DNA of 64,000 nt from Spongilla lacustris (Eukaryota; Porifera; Demospongiae; Spongillida; Spongillidae), in contig OX442431.1 in assembly GCA_949361645.1 (NCBI GenBank), positions 1,257,696 through 1,321,695 on the forward strand. Reading direction: 5' to 3'. A model generated the notes under the pieces. The model was not told where the DNA came from. It did no database searches and worked only from the letters and a program-made list of their open reading frames with translations. Below are positions 12,368-21,573 of this stretch, in pieces; the first letter of the stretch is position 1, and each line of letters opens with the position of its first letter. A program made the translations under genes and the position numbers.

Positions 12368-12836
12368 CAGTGGCGTAGCGAGGGTGTTGGGCGCCCGGGG
12401 GCAAAATGCACTAATGGCGCCCCCCCCCCCCCCTCCTCTTGCGTTTGGCCGAACATACGAGCGGGGGGGGGGGGGGGGGGGGGGTCCCCCTTGCGTTTGG
12501 ACAACAAAGTTTTTAAGCGAGACTAGCGGGTTAATCAGTTGGGGTTAATTAACTTATTTTCTGTTTACCTGCCTCTTCGAACTATTTCAGGCCAAGAGAC
12601 ACCGATCCAAACGATAGTCGTCCTATGATCGCTATATAATTTTTCCTTGAGTGAGCCTGAATACAACCGGTACCGTACGATTATCAAAGAAATTATGCTG
12701 AGCCTGACCTTAGACCTACTTTTAAAATTTTTGTTTGACCTATAAATTTTTTTTTTTTTCCCCACGATTTTAGCGCCCCTCTCAACTCGGCGCCCGGGGT
12801 GACCGCCCCCCTTGCCCCCCCCTTGCTACGCCACTG
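12368..12836. mobile_element. Non-autonomous hAT-like element (469 bp) with 8-bp target duplication
   Basis: The element starts CAGTGGCGTAGC and ends GCTACGCCACTG, an exact inverted pair. Imperfect homology extends inward (GGGCGCCCGGGG on the left, CGGCGCCCGGGGTGAC near the right end). CTTATAAG flanks both sides and fits the hAT preference nTnnnnAn. The target is itself a unit of the GAGCTCTTATAAG minisatellite, so the flank could in principle be repeat periodicity. The interior has G and C runs and no transposase. Confidence 0.8.
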
Positions 12837-13125
12837 CTTATAAGGGTACAATACTGGAGCTCTTATAAGGGTACAATACTGGAGCTCTTATAAGGGTACA
12901 ATACTGGAGCTCTTATAAGGGTACAATACTGCAGCTCTTATAAGGGTACAATACTGGAGCTCTTATAAGGGTACAATACTGGAGCTCTTATAAGGGTACA
13001 ATACTGGAGCTCTTATAAGGGTACAATACTAGAGCTCTTATAAGGGTACAATACTAGAGCTCTTATAAGGGTACAATACTGGAGCTCTTATAAGGGTACA
13101 ATACTGGAGCTCTTATAAGGGCCAA
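12837..13125. repeat. 25-bp minisatellite GAGCTCTTATAAGGGTACAAT
   Basis: About 11 copies of a 25-bp unit, GAGCTCTTATAAGGGTACAA plus TACTG, follow the hAT-like insertion, which split the array from its first units at 12330-12367. The reverse complement of the same unit recurs at 19077-19190 beside synthase copy 2. Confidence 0.93.
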
Positions 13126-13130
13126 TGCGG

Positions 13131-13329
13131 GAACTCTATCACATGTAGAATTCCAGACTTTATTTTTAGTATCATGTGTACATTAATTAATAACAATAAA
13201 ATAATAACCTATAGCTATTTCAAATGTATGGACTAGGACAATGCAAAAATTGAAATAAGACTAGGAACAAACAATACGTACATGAACAATGCAGTTAGTG
13301 GCAACTATGTATCTTCACGATGATTCCTG
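13131..13329 (-). pseudogene. Truncated 3' stub of a third glutathionylspermidine synthase copy
   Basis: This segment repeats the 3' flank of synthase copy 2 (19380-19602) in the same orientation. It ends with the last codons and stop of the gene, read on the minus strand as ESS-stop. The homology then stops at a poly-C tract at about 13331. It is a remnant of a third copy and has no coding capacity. Confidence 0.8.
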
Positions 13330-13344
13330 AACCCCCCCCCCCCC

Positions 13345-13551
13345 CCCCCACCCCCCAGTGCACTTATTTTGCAGGACGCACTGATTTTGAATGAGGTGGT
13401 ATTGAGGAGGCTTGGTGTTGTCGTTCCTCCTGTACCACTGGCAGAGCAGCTCCTTAGCTGGGCCCTCCAGAGCAGAGCACATGGACCTGAAGTCATCCTC
13501 CTCTATGTGGGCACACAAGGGTCTGTAGCCATAGGACTGGCCCAGCAGGGT
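13345..13551 (-). CDS. Isolated exon resembling NWD1/NPHP3-type STAND proteins
   Basis: On the minus strand an open segment follows a good acceptor (TCCCCACAG, exon start 13551). It reads TLLGQSYGYRPLCAHIEEDD, then an EGPAKELLCQWYRRNDN segment and TKPPQYHLIQ. This resembles the N-terminal region of NACHT-WD40 proteins (NWD1/NWD2, NPHP3-like), where a YGxRP segment is followed by WYxRDDNAxPPxYxLQ. No neighbouring exon was found, and poly-C and TG tracts bound the piece on either side. It is probably a stranded exon carried along by the rearrangement. The family call is from memory and moderate. Confidence 0.45.
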
Positions 13552-13642
13552 CTGTGGGGATGGTTAAGATATGGGTGGTATATGGTGCATTTAGCTACTG
13601 ACATGATATTGGTGTACACGTGGTCATGAGAGATAACTGTAC

Positions 13643-13644
13643 TG

Positions 13645-13683
<39 letters not shown>

Positions 13684-13786
13684 ATCACGAAACTGTGTGC
13701 TACTGCTTGTATGTAAAGGGTGTGTGTGTGTGTGCAGTGTTTATGCTATGTGCATACATGGCATGTGTGTACATGTGTGTGTGCTT
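13643..13786. repeat. TG microsatellite at the left edge of the CRCP duplicate
   Basis: A run of TG dinucleotides (13646-13681) continues as degenerate TG-rich sequence to about 13785, where homology to CRCP exon 3 begins abruptly. The junction of the segmental duplication therefore lies in or beside this microsatellite. Confidence 0.85.
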
Positions 13787-14414
13787 AAGCCTCTAATGCA
13801 GAGAACGTTGCCTCCATTACCTTTGAGGTAAGTGACATTTCAACGTACTCAGTGCGCGCCATGAATATTTCTCTCCTTTGGCATCTTGCAGACAACGGAG
13901 TACCTTGGCAAAACTCCTTGCGTTAACCAGGTACAGTCATCTAGAGTGATCAATTCCACAGAATAAAAACACAACTGAGGGGGGGGGGGGGGGGGGGGCA
14001 TTAAAAATGTAGATTCGGAAGAGGTGAGTGGAGGAAAATTTGGGGCCTTTTACTTTGCACCGTTCCATACATACAAACATATACGTACAATGTTCATTAT
14101 TTGTTGTCTGCTAATCAAATTATAAGCACAAGAATGAAAGGGGTTACTGACTAGGAGCTAATTACAGTTATAAAGCCATTGAATATGTGGCCACATGCAT
14201 AAAAAATATTATTTTATCAAACTTCAGGAGTGTAGTTTCCATCTCATTTGTTACGGAGTGTCCCATGACCAAGGGAAATTGTTTAATAAATTGAAGTATA
14301 GTTATTGATATATAATTTATTTTAATAATATAGATTTTTTTTTAATGTGAATACAGTACATAAGATGCAAATACATAATAAGTGAGTAAAAATGAAAAAA
14401 TGAGGCAAACCTAG

Positions 14415-14870
14415 TAGAAATCAGCCATGCTGTCTACTCTCACCCTGGAACATGCAAGTGCAATTGTATCCCCCAATGAAATGTCTGTATTTAGTGCTGT
14501 AGATCTGCTTCCCCAAGTACACATTATAGCTGAATGAAGTAGGGAGAAGTTCAGAAGGCATCTGAGCCAGTGAATGGTAGGGCTTGTCATATTTCTCGGC
14601 AAGGAGTTAGGCTAGTCTCTTATAGACGATGGTAGCAGTGTGGCCCATACCACCTGAGGCAGAAAGAACAAGTGGAGAAAATGAGACGCATTCATCATAT
14701 GCTCGGCATTTGTCCAATTCATTTTTACAGTAGCACTGAGGTAGAGAGGAGTTGACATAGCTCCGTGCAAAGGGATTAAAGACTCTTACATCAAAGAAAG
14801 ATCGCTGCCTATCCTTGCCCCAGAAGTTTGTAGCAGCAACATTTAGCACCGTCATCTGTGTTGGCTGTTT
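14415..14870 (-). pseudogene. Retroelement C-terminal domain remnant in CRCP intron 4 (copy B)
   Basis: The minus strand reads LNVAATNFWGKDRQRSFFDV, RVFNPFARSYVNSSLPQCYC, then FSPLVLSASGGMGHTATIVY with KRLA and, in another frame, HSAIMCTWGSRSTALNTDIS. This is the region after the reverse transcriptase of many invertebrate retroelements. It is better preserved than the copy-A remnant but still frameshifted near 14605. Confidence 0.72.
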
Positions 14871-15517
14871 TGTAATGCAGTACCTAATTTGAAATGGGCT
14901 GTAATGAAGGCTCAATACCTACATTCAAACATCAGTTGGGCAGTAATATTTTGCAGTTCGAACAAACAATTTATAATTGCTGACATGCTGATTTAAAGAA
15001 ATTAATTTTAATTGGCTATAATCAAGCAGATTACACTGTTAATATATAAACACTGAAAGAGACCAATCACTTGTAAGTAATGTACAGTGGAGCCTGTCTA
15101 AAGTGGTCACCTTGGGGGCCAAATATAAATGACCACTGTATAGTCAGTGGCTGCCTAACTCAGGAACTGTTTGTACAGCACCCACATACTCTATGACTTT
15201 AGTTATGTGGCCTGTATGCAGAGGTGACCTTAATGCAGGTTCCACTGCAGATGCTAAGTCATAGGAAAATTAAAACTGCAGTTATGTTTTGGAGTTATTA
15301 CAAGTTCAGTTAAGTCTTGTTTTTATTTTTGCAATGTACTTGATTTTTGAGAGCTTTATGTTCTGCATGCAACGGTTTAGCCTCCTGTGATGGATTTATC
15401 CGTCATGAATTAATTCCTGCAAAACCACCCAGATGGCACTTGCAACTTTGTGTGAAGTTTTATACAAGTACTTGTTACATTTAGCCATCATCTACTGTGA
15501 CAGTAGGCAGACAGAAT

Positions 15518-17026
15518 TGCCGTAGACAACTTTCAAAGTTTGGGGGGGGGGGGGGGGGGGGGGGCTATATTGACTGGGAGTGGGTGTGGGAGGGGGTGTG
15601 CCCTCTCCTGCCCCCAGGAAGGGGGTTTGGGGGAGCACTGTAAGCTCCCCCAATGGGGTTTGTGGTGAAGCCCCAGCCGATTTAACCTTTTCCTTATTTG
15701 TTGTTAGCAAAAACATAACATTAAATGCAGATATTGACCCGGCTGTATACAGTATAGCAATGAATGCTATTGCTATATATTTTACTTACATGTAGTACAA
15801 TGATACAACTTATACAAGAATCAAAATTGCATACATGTAATTTACAACACTTACAAGTGTTCAGACATACAAACTAAATCAAACAAAAACTCCAAAAATA
15901 CTGTGACAGCTGGCATTACGACCCACAAATTGGTTGGCTACACTTTGAATATCAAGCAGATCCGTTTGATCTTGGTGGGTGTGCAATATCATGCACTATA
16001 TTTAGTTCAGTCTTGCTTGATTCATAGTCCATGTCTTCAAGCGTTGAAGGGCACTGAACGACCTTTCACTGACTGCATTGGTAGCAGGCATCACTAGAAT
16101 TATTTATGTCAGCTGCTTGATGACTTCAGTGTACACCTTTGTACCTCAAAATGCCGCATGCACAGCCTGTGGTTTAGAGCAGCCACTACAGCAGCACAGT
16201 TCAGTGTGGCCAGGAAAAAGGAATATTTCGTGGCAAGAAAGGACTTCTTACAAGACAAACTGAAGCCATGTTCATGAAGACGAGCAAATTGCAAAGCTAC
16301 ATACCCACAAATTGGCATAATGTATCAAAGCTACATACATGGTCAGAGATTGGTATAATGTTTGAAAGCTACATAACCACAAATTGGTATAACGTTTCAA
16401 TCAGTACGTGGTATACGTGGCCCAAATAAAATACTTTGGTTACTATAAACACCTATATTGACACGACTCTTGGATGGGTTGGCGAGTTTGAATGCACGTT
16501 CACATATGAGAGCAAATTGCAAAGTTACCTTAAATGCATGATGCATTGGCTGAGTTGATGCTCTGGCAAGGTTGCTCTAATCCTCGTACTATATCACTTA
16601 ACCAATAAACTAAACCATAACCAATGTAGTGTGCACATAAAACATGAAGCAATTTAACTAAATTTGGTATATACACTATGTAGTCAACACCTTGGACCAA
16701 ATCTTGGGTTGACATAGCAACCAACCTATTTTGCAGTGAATTACATCTTTTCATTGGCCAGACCACTTTGGCAAATCATGTGATGGATCGTTTGACAGTG
16801 TGCTACCTTGCTTCTTAAAGAACTTAAAGAGTGACATAGTACATCGTCGTATGCAATTGAACTATACTCACGATCGACCCCTATCAATGAATTGCAGCTG
16901 TAAGTAGTTAATTCTAATTATAAGAGATACGGTTAACATTTTAATATTTTCTCTCAAGGAAAATTTGGGGGGGGGGGGGGGGGGGGGGGGGGACTCAAGC
17001 CCCCCCTTGTCTTACTGCCTTGGAAG
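15518..17026. mobile_element. 1.5-kb insertion private to CRCP copy B intron 4
   Basis: Copy A reads GACAGAATAAGTCCAAA where copy B has GACAGAAT, then about 1.5 kb, then AAGTCCAAATG. The insert carries G tracts near both ends (15541-15564 and 16966-16992). A block near 15605-15665 (GGGGGAGCACTGTAAGCTCC) recurs in similar form at 33080-33165. I cannot define terminal repeats or a clear target duplication, so the class is unknown. A low-complexity tandem part (AAAGCTACAT with TTGGTATAATG) lies at 16290-16400. Confidence 0.6.
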
Positions 17027-18570
17027 TCCAAATGTGGGATGGCAGAAAAGTCAGCAGGTGTTAAGTTCATCGCTTTCGTGACATATAACTTTGTTTCATC
17101 CTACTTATTTAACAATGAGATGACTACTGTTTTGAACTTCCACCACCCTAGCATAGCAACCAGGGCTGATAGAATTTGGCTGCTTCTGTGTGGTTTTCCT
17201 TGATTGTGGGATGCCAGTATACTGTATGGTACCTGAGTATATTCATAATTACCCATGAATTTAAGCCTTATACAATGTAATCAGTTTACTAATATTCTCC
17301 TGTTGGAATAAATGCATGTACATAGATGATAACTTGGTTTTGGGGACAGAAGCTGGCTTCTCATTGACAGCGATCATAATCTGGCTTTTAGCACGGTAGA
17401 GAAAGTACATTTGAAAAGGTGACAATTTTCTGCTAAAACTCAAAATAGAAATAGCAATTAAATCAATCTTGTAATCTGATTTCTAAATTTAATGTGTTTT
17501 ACACTGAATTCTGTTAAAGGTTGCATTAAACCTTTTTTTTTTTTTTTTTTTGCAAGAGCCCCAAAGTTATTGAAAGTTTTCTCAAAGCCTTAGCACCCTA
17601 CAAGCTTAGTAGGTACGTCCCCTGCAGCAGGCTGTGTGGGGAAGGCAATCTGACCCCTGCCTGCCCCCTCCCCTCCATCACTGTAGGTTAGAAAAGCTCC
17701 AGCTGCTGAACATCAGACCAGCGTCGTTGGTGGAGCTACATCTGGTATGTTGCTATGGTGACTCTCGCGGGAGGCCCGGCCTACCAGCTCTGTTGCTATA
17801 TTGGTGCCTTCTCTGGTCCACACATCAGGTCATAGAGGACATAGATGAGAGGCTGGGGGAGGAGCGCATAGGTCAGCTGCTGGACCTCATCGCTAAGCTG
17901 CTGCCTTCCTTGGAGCAGGGTACCATGGAAACAGAGTGATGCGTGTCTCCATTTGTGCTGACAATGGTTGTGTATTGTGTGTGGGGGAGGAGTACGCGTC
18001 GGTGGTGTTCACAGGTTTGTCATTTCACACCTTTGCAATAGTAATCACACACATGCACACAAGATATTAGCTTGGATGCCAAAACAGAGAATTAGGGCTG
18101 CAGCTTTACTGTTGGGCACCGCCAATAAAGCACAGCTGAAGTGAATCTGTGTTGTTTAGGGTAGTTAAAAAATGTTTTCTCCTATCTTAGTTCGGGAAAT
18201 GTACAGAGGTCATTTTAATAAACATATGTAACACCTAATGGTGAGGCTCCTCCCCCTCCCTCCCTCCATTCCTCCTCCCCTCCCTACCTCTCTAGGCTGT
18301 AGCCAAGACAAACTTTAACTGTATATATATGTATATGGAGTTATACTGCTGGTATCAGCCATTCGGAGAAATGAAGTTTGGGTACCGGTCCCCAGACCAA
18401 TAACTGATTGATATTATTCATTATAATTCTGGGGATACATAAAAGCATTTCTCCCTCCTTCTACAAAGGTGGTGCCAGGCCCAGGCCCCTGGTATGAATA
18501 TGTGAGCAGTGACGGCAATAACATCACGCAGGCCATTGTGCCGGACAACCGTATCTTCTTCATGCCTGCA

Positions 18571-18813
18571 GGTCACAGCATGGTGACCATGAGGATCTAG
18601 AGCACATGGTGACCATGAGGATCTAGAGCACATGATGACCATGAGGATCTAGAGCACATGGTGACCATGAGGATCTAGAGCACATGGTGACCATGAGGAT
18701 CTAGAGCACATGGTGACCATGAGGATCTAGAGCACATGGTGACCATGAGGATCTAGAGCACATGGTGACCATGAGGATCTAGAGCACATGGTGACCATGA
18801 GGATCTAGAGCAG
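18571..18813. repeat. Short array of the 26-bp minisatellite
   Basis: About nine units of the CATGGTGACCATGAGGATCT type lie at the position relative to CRCP copy B that the 3.2-kb array occupies after copy A. Units here are uniform and lack the 25-bp and GGACCT variants, so this may be close to the ancestral array. Confidence 0.95.
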
Positions 18814-18845
18814 AATGGGTTGATCTACCCGACGTGTTTAACCCG

Positions 18846-18945
18846 GTCATCCCTGCATGATTGGGGCAGGTGATCCCTGCATGATGATTGGGGCAGGTGA
18901 TCCCTGCATGATTGATTGGGGCAGGTGATCCCTGCATGATTGGGG
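18846..18945. repeat. 24-bp minisatellite (about four units)
   Basis: The unit GATCCCTGCATGATTGGGGC plus AGGT is repeated about four times with small indels. Confidence 0.85.
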
Positions 18946-19080
18946 CTGGAATGAGGTGTTGCCCTTCCTGCTGAATAGCTCACACTTGGCCAGGTTCACA
19001 TGGAGGCCCACAGCACAGCTGGGCCAATGTTCCAGTCCATTGTCGAGGTACCAGGCTTGAAAGACATCAGCTTTAGAGCT
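18946..19080 (-). pseudogene. Reverse transcriptase palm fragment
   Basis: On the minus strand the frame reads VFQAWYLDNGLEHWPSCAVG and then LHVNLAKCELFSRKGNTSF. This corresponds to the RT palm box (usually WYLDDG) and the following KCELFS motif of invertebrate retroelements. The second catalytic Asp of YLDD is Asn here, and sequence between the two motifs has been lost. It is a dead fragment. Confidence 0.65.
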
Positions 19081-19190
19081 CCAGTATTGACAGCTCCAGT
19101 ATTGTACCCTTATAAGAGCTTGTACCCTTATAGGAAGTCCAGCATTGACCTTTATAAGAGCTCCAGTATTGTACCCTTATAAGAGCTGCA
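19077..19190. repeat. Degenerate array of the GAGCTCTTATAAGGG unit (inverted)
   Basis: The reverse complement of the 25-bp unit seen at 12837-13125 appears in about four irregular copies. It marks the far end of the inverted homology between the two synthase loci. Confidence 0.85.
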
Positions 19191-19602
19191 GTTATCAAAT
19201 TGGGTAGCGGCCTGGGATTTGGAACAGCACATGTATGAGAGAAGCCAAACATGTTCCTAGTCTGGATGAGGGTTGCCTTGTGTTCATGCAGTACTGCATC
19301 GGAAGCCATTGCTGCTCTACGGCATTGGTCACGTATGTGTTGTTAGTAACTGTTATTATAAATATACCCAGTAATTACATGTAGAATTCCAAACTTTATC
19401 TATCATGTGTACATTAATTATTAACAATAATAACAGAAAATAATAATATAAAAATAAAATAATAATAACAATAAAATAATAACCTATAGCTATTTCAAAT
19501 GTATGGACTAGGACAATGCAAAAATTGAAATAAGACTAGGAACAAACAATACGAGCATGAACAATGCAGTTAAGATACATGTGGAATACCAACTATGTAT
19601 CT

Positions 19603-21373
19603 TCACGATGATTCCTTTGGCAAGGGCACTGGATCAGGAACAAAGTCTTTTGGAAGGTGTTTCCATCCTCTCACGCTTCCATTTACTTCCTGAATGAAGT
19701 ATGTGCCCTTAGCTTTGTCATACTCCACAGCCAACTGACGTGCCCAGTTCTGACCACGTGGCCAGTAGGTGTCCCCTACATTCTGTTCTGCTACTCTTAC
19801 CCATTCATCAGACACATCCACCACAATAGCAATGTGGCCTGTACGGCGAAATTCACCTCCTTCACTCCAGATCAGAACAGCACCAGGTACAGGGCGCTCA
19901 GTAGATCCATTTGGAATGTTTGTCCAAGGAATCTTTGCTTCGTCCTTCACCCTTATCGCATGCGGCATGTCGAATATGTTATACGCCATGTCAATATCAC
20001 TTATTGTCACACCAGCTGTGTGGACTAGCCAACGTCGAGCAAACTCCACACACTGATATCGGAACCCGTAGTACAATTTGCCCACTCGATGACGAAAGTG
20101 CACTCGAGATGAATACACTGTTCTATCTATAGAGTTGTAGTCGCAGGAGTAGGCGGGGATTCCCCCAGGTGCATATCCCATAATGGCTCCAAAGGGTGCT
20201 GGATGTCCAGCCAGGGTATCAGGTCCAGTGCCATCGGTAGTCTCAATGGGCGCAACTTTCTTCTCTTCTGTCTGTTGGTGAGGATTAACTATTTCAGTTG
20301 TTGGAAGGGGAGTGCCCGAGCCATCATCGACAACGCGCAGTGCTGTAGCGGAAGACTCAAGGCTCATGATTGGACTCTTGTCCACCCTCAGGACAGTCCC
20401 TGCATAGTGTCCAGCCACACTGAATGTATTCACCTGAACATACTCCCCATCAATCATGGGCAATTTGCACAGTTCCTGGTACACATACTGGTTATTCTTG
20501 AATCTCCCGTCTGTAGATTCAACCACTTCCGGCTCGGCAGTTGTGACAGGATTATGTACTACTATGTTCTCACCACATCTTCCATTCACGGGTTTTGCCA
20601 CATACCCTGTTTTCTTTAGCCTGTCGGTCACCTCCCAGGAGGAGTGCAAAAGGTTTGGGTGGTCAGGAAACATCTCGCTCAGCACGGGAAGGATGGCCTT
20701 GTTTGCAGGGATGGCTGACCACCATGGCTCAAAAACCATCACATCGTCATTGAGGCAAATGTCTATGAGACGAACTGTGCCAGAAGTTCTAATAGGCTCT
20801 CCATTCCACTGTGAGAGCAGTGTGGTGTAGGACCATGTCTTCCAGACATATTTTACCAACTTCATCTCATCATCCAAGATGTACCCATCTTCATCAAAGG
20901 TGAAGTTGTCCACATTCGAAACACATTTTCCAACAAAGCCTGCCTTCTGAGCGACATGCATCATGTACAAGGTATGGTACCTTTCCTCACCTACGTTATC
21001 ATGTAGAAAGTGAACAAGAGTACCTTTGGGCAGGTTGAGAAGGTGCCAAGCATTCACAAGCCTCTCCTCACAGCCAATACCTCCATCCACACCCACACCT
21101 CCAATACCCACAGCCTTTGACCATGCATCCTGGACAAGCCCACACTCCATCAGGCAGGAAGCACTGTCAGCATTGTATTCAAAGCATTTAATGCCGTGCT
21201 CTGGTGTGATGGAAAAGTCAAAACGACCAGAGATGACTTTGTCCCTGGTAAAGAAGGAAGTAAAAGCTTTGCGCCAGTACTGGGAGGGGAACCCAAAGGC
21301 AGGCCACAGTTCTGGGGTCCTACACACGTGTTCAGTGGCTTTGACAAACATTGAATGCAACTCTGTTGTAGCT
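19603..21373 (-). CDS. Bifunctional glutathionylspermidine synthetase/amidase, copy 2, 5' end lost in gap
   Basis: The protein is near-identical to copy 1 (9865-11904) from ATTELHSMFVKATEHV to the stop. It keeps the synthetase segments (EYNADSASC, KPVNGRCGENIV) and the CHAP residues (YQCVEFARRW, TGHIAIVV), again synthetase first and amidase last. The first 90 or so residues fall in the 200-N gap. The differences are scattered substitutions, such as FTSFFTRDK for YSFFTGDK, and no stop or frameshift is seen. The gene is intronless and lies in inverse orientation to copy 1, with shared 3' flank. Copy 2 could be functional if the N-terminus exists in the unsequenced part; alternatively it is a partial duplicate brought together at the gap. 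Confidence 0.9.
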
Positions 21374-21573
21374 NNNNNNNNNNNNNNNNNNNNNNNNNNN
21401 NNNNNNNNNNNNNNNNNNNNNNNNNNNNNNNNNNNNNNNNNNNNNNNNNNNNNNNNNNNNNNNNNNNNNNNNNNNNNNNNNNNNNNNNNNNNNNNNNNNN
21501 NNNNNNNNNNNNNNNNNNNNNNNNNNNNNNNNNNNNNNNNNNNNNNNNNNNNNNNNNNNNNNNNNNNNNNNNN
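21374..21573. other. Assembly gap (200 N)
   Basis: Exactly 200 N separate the truncated synthase copy 2 from a truncated ZDHHC exon, so both genes continue into unsequenced DNA. The round number suggests a placeholder and not a measured distance. Confidence 0.97.

Larger units (their letters stand above)
13787..17939 (+). pseudogene. CRCP: CRCP copy B, 5'-truncated segmental duplicate
   Basis: Copy B keeps the last 41 bases of exon 3 (13787-13827), exon 4 (13892-13930), exon 5 (17557-17612), exon 6 (17687-17744) and exon 7 (17829-17939). All have intact splice sites and frame, and the C-terminal 36 residues are unchanged. Exons 1 and 2 and the start of exon 3 are missing, and TG-rich sequence replaces them, so there is no start codon of the normal protein. 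Exon 5 reads SPKVIESFLKAL, slightly closer to the human SPEIVREFL than copy A. Intron 4 is longer because of a 1.5-kb insertion (15518-17026). I infer a non-functional copy, unless a new first exon lies upstream. Confidence 0.85.
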
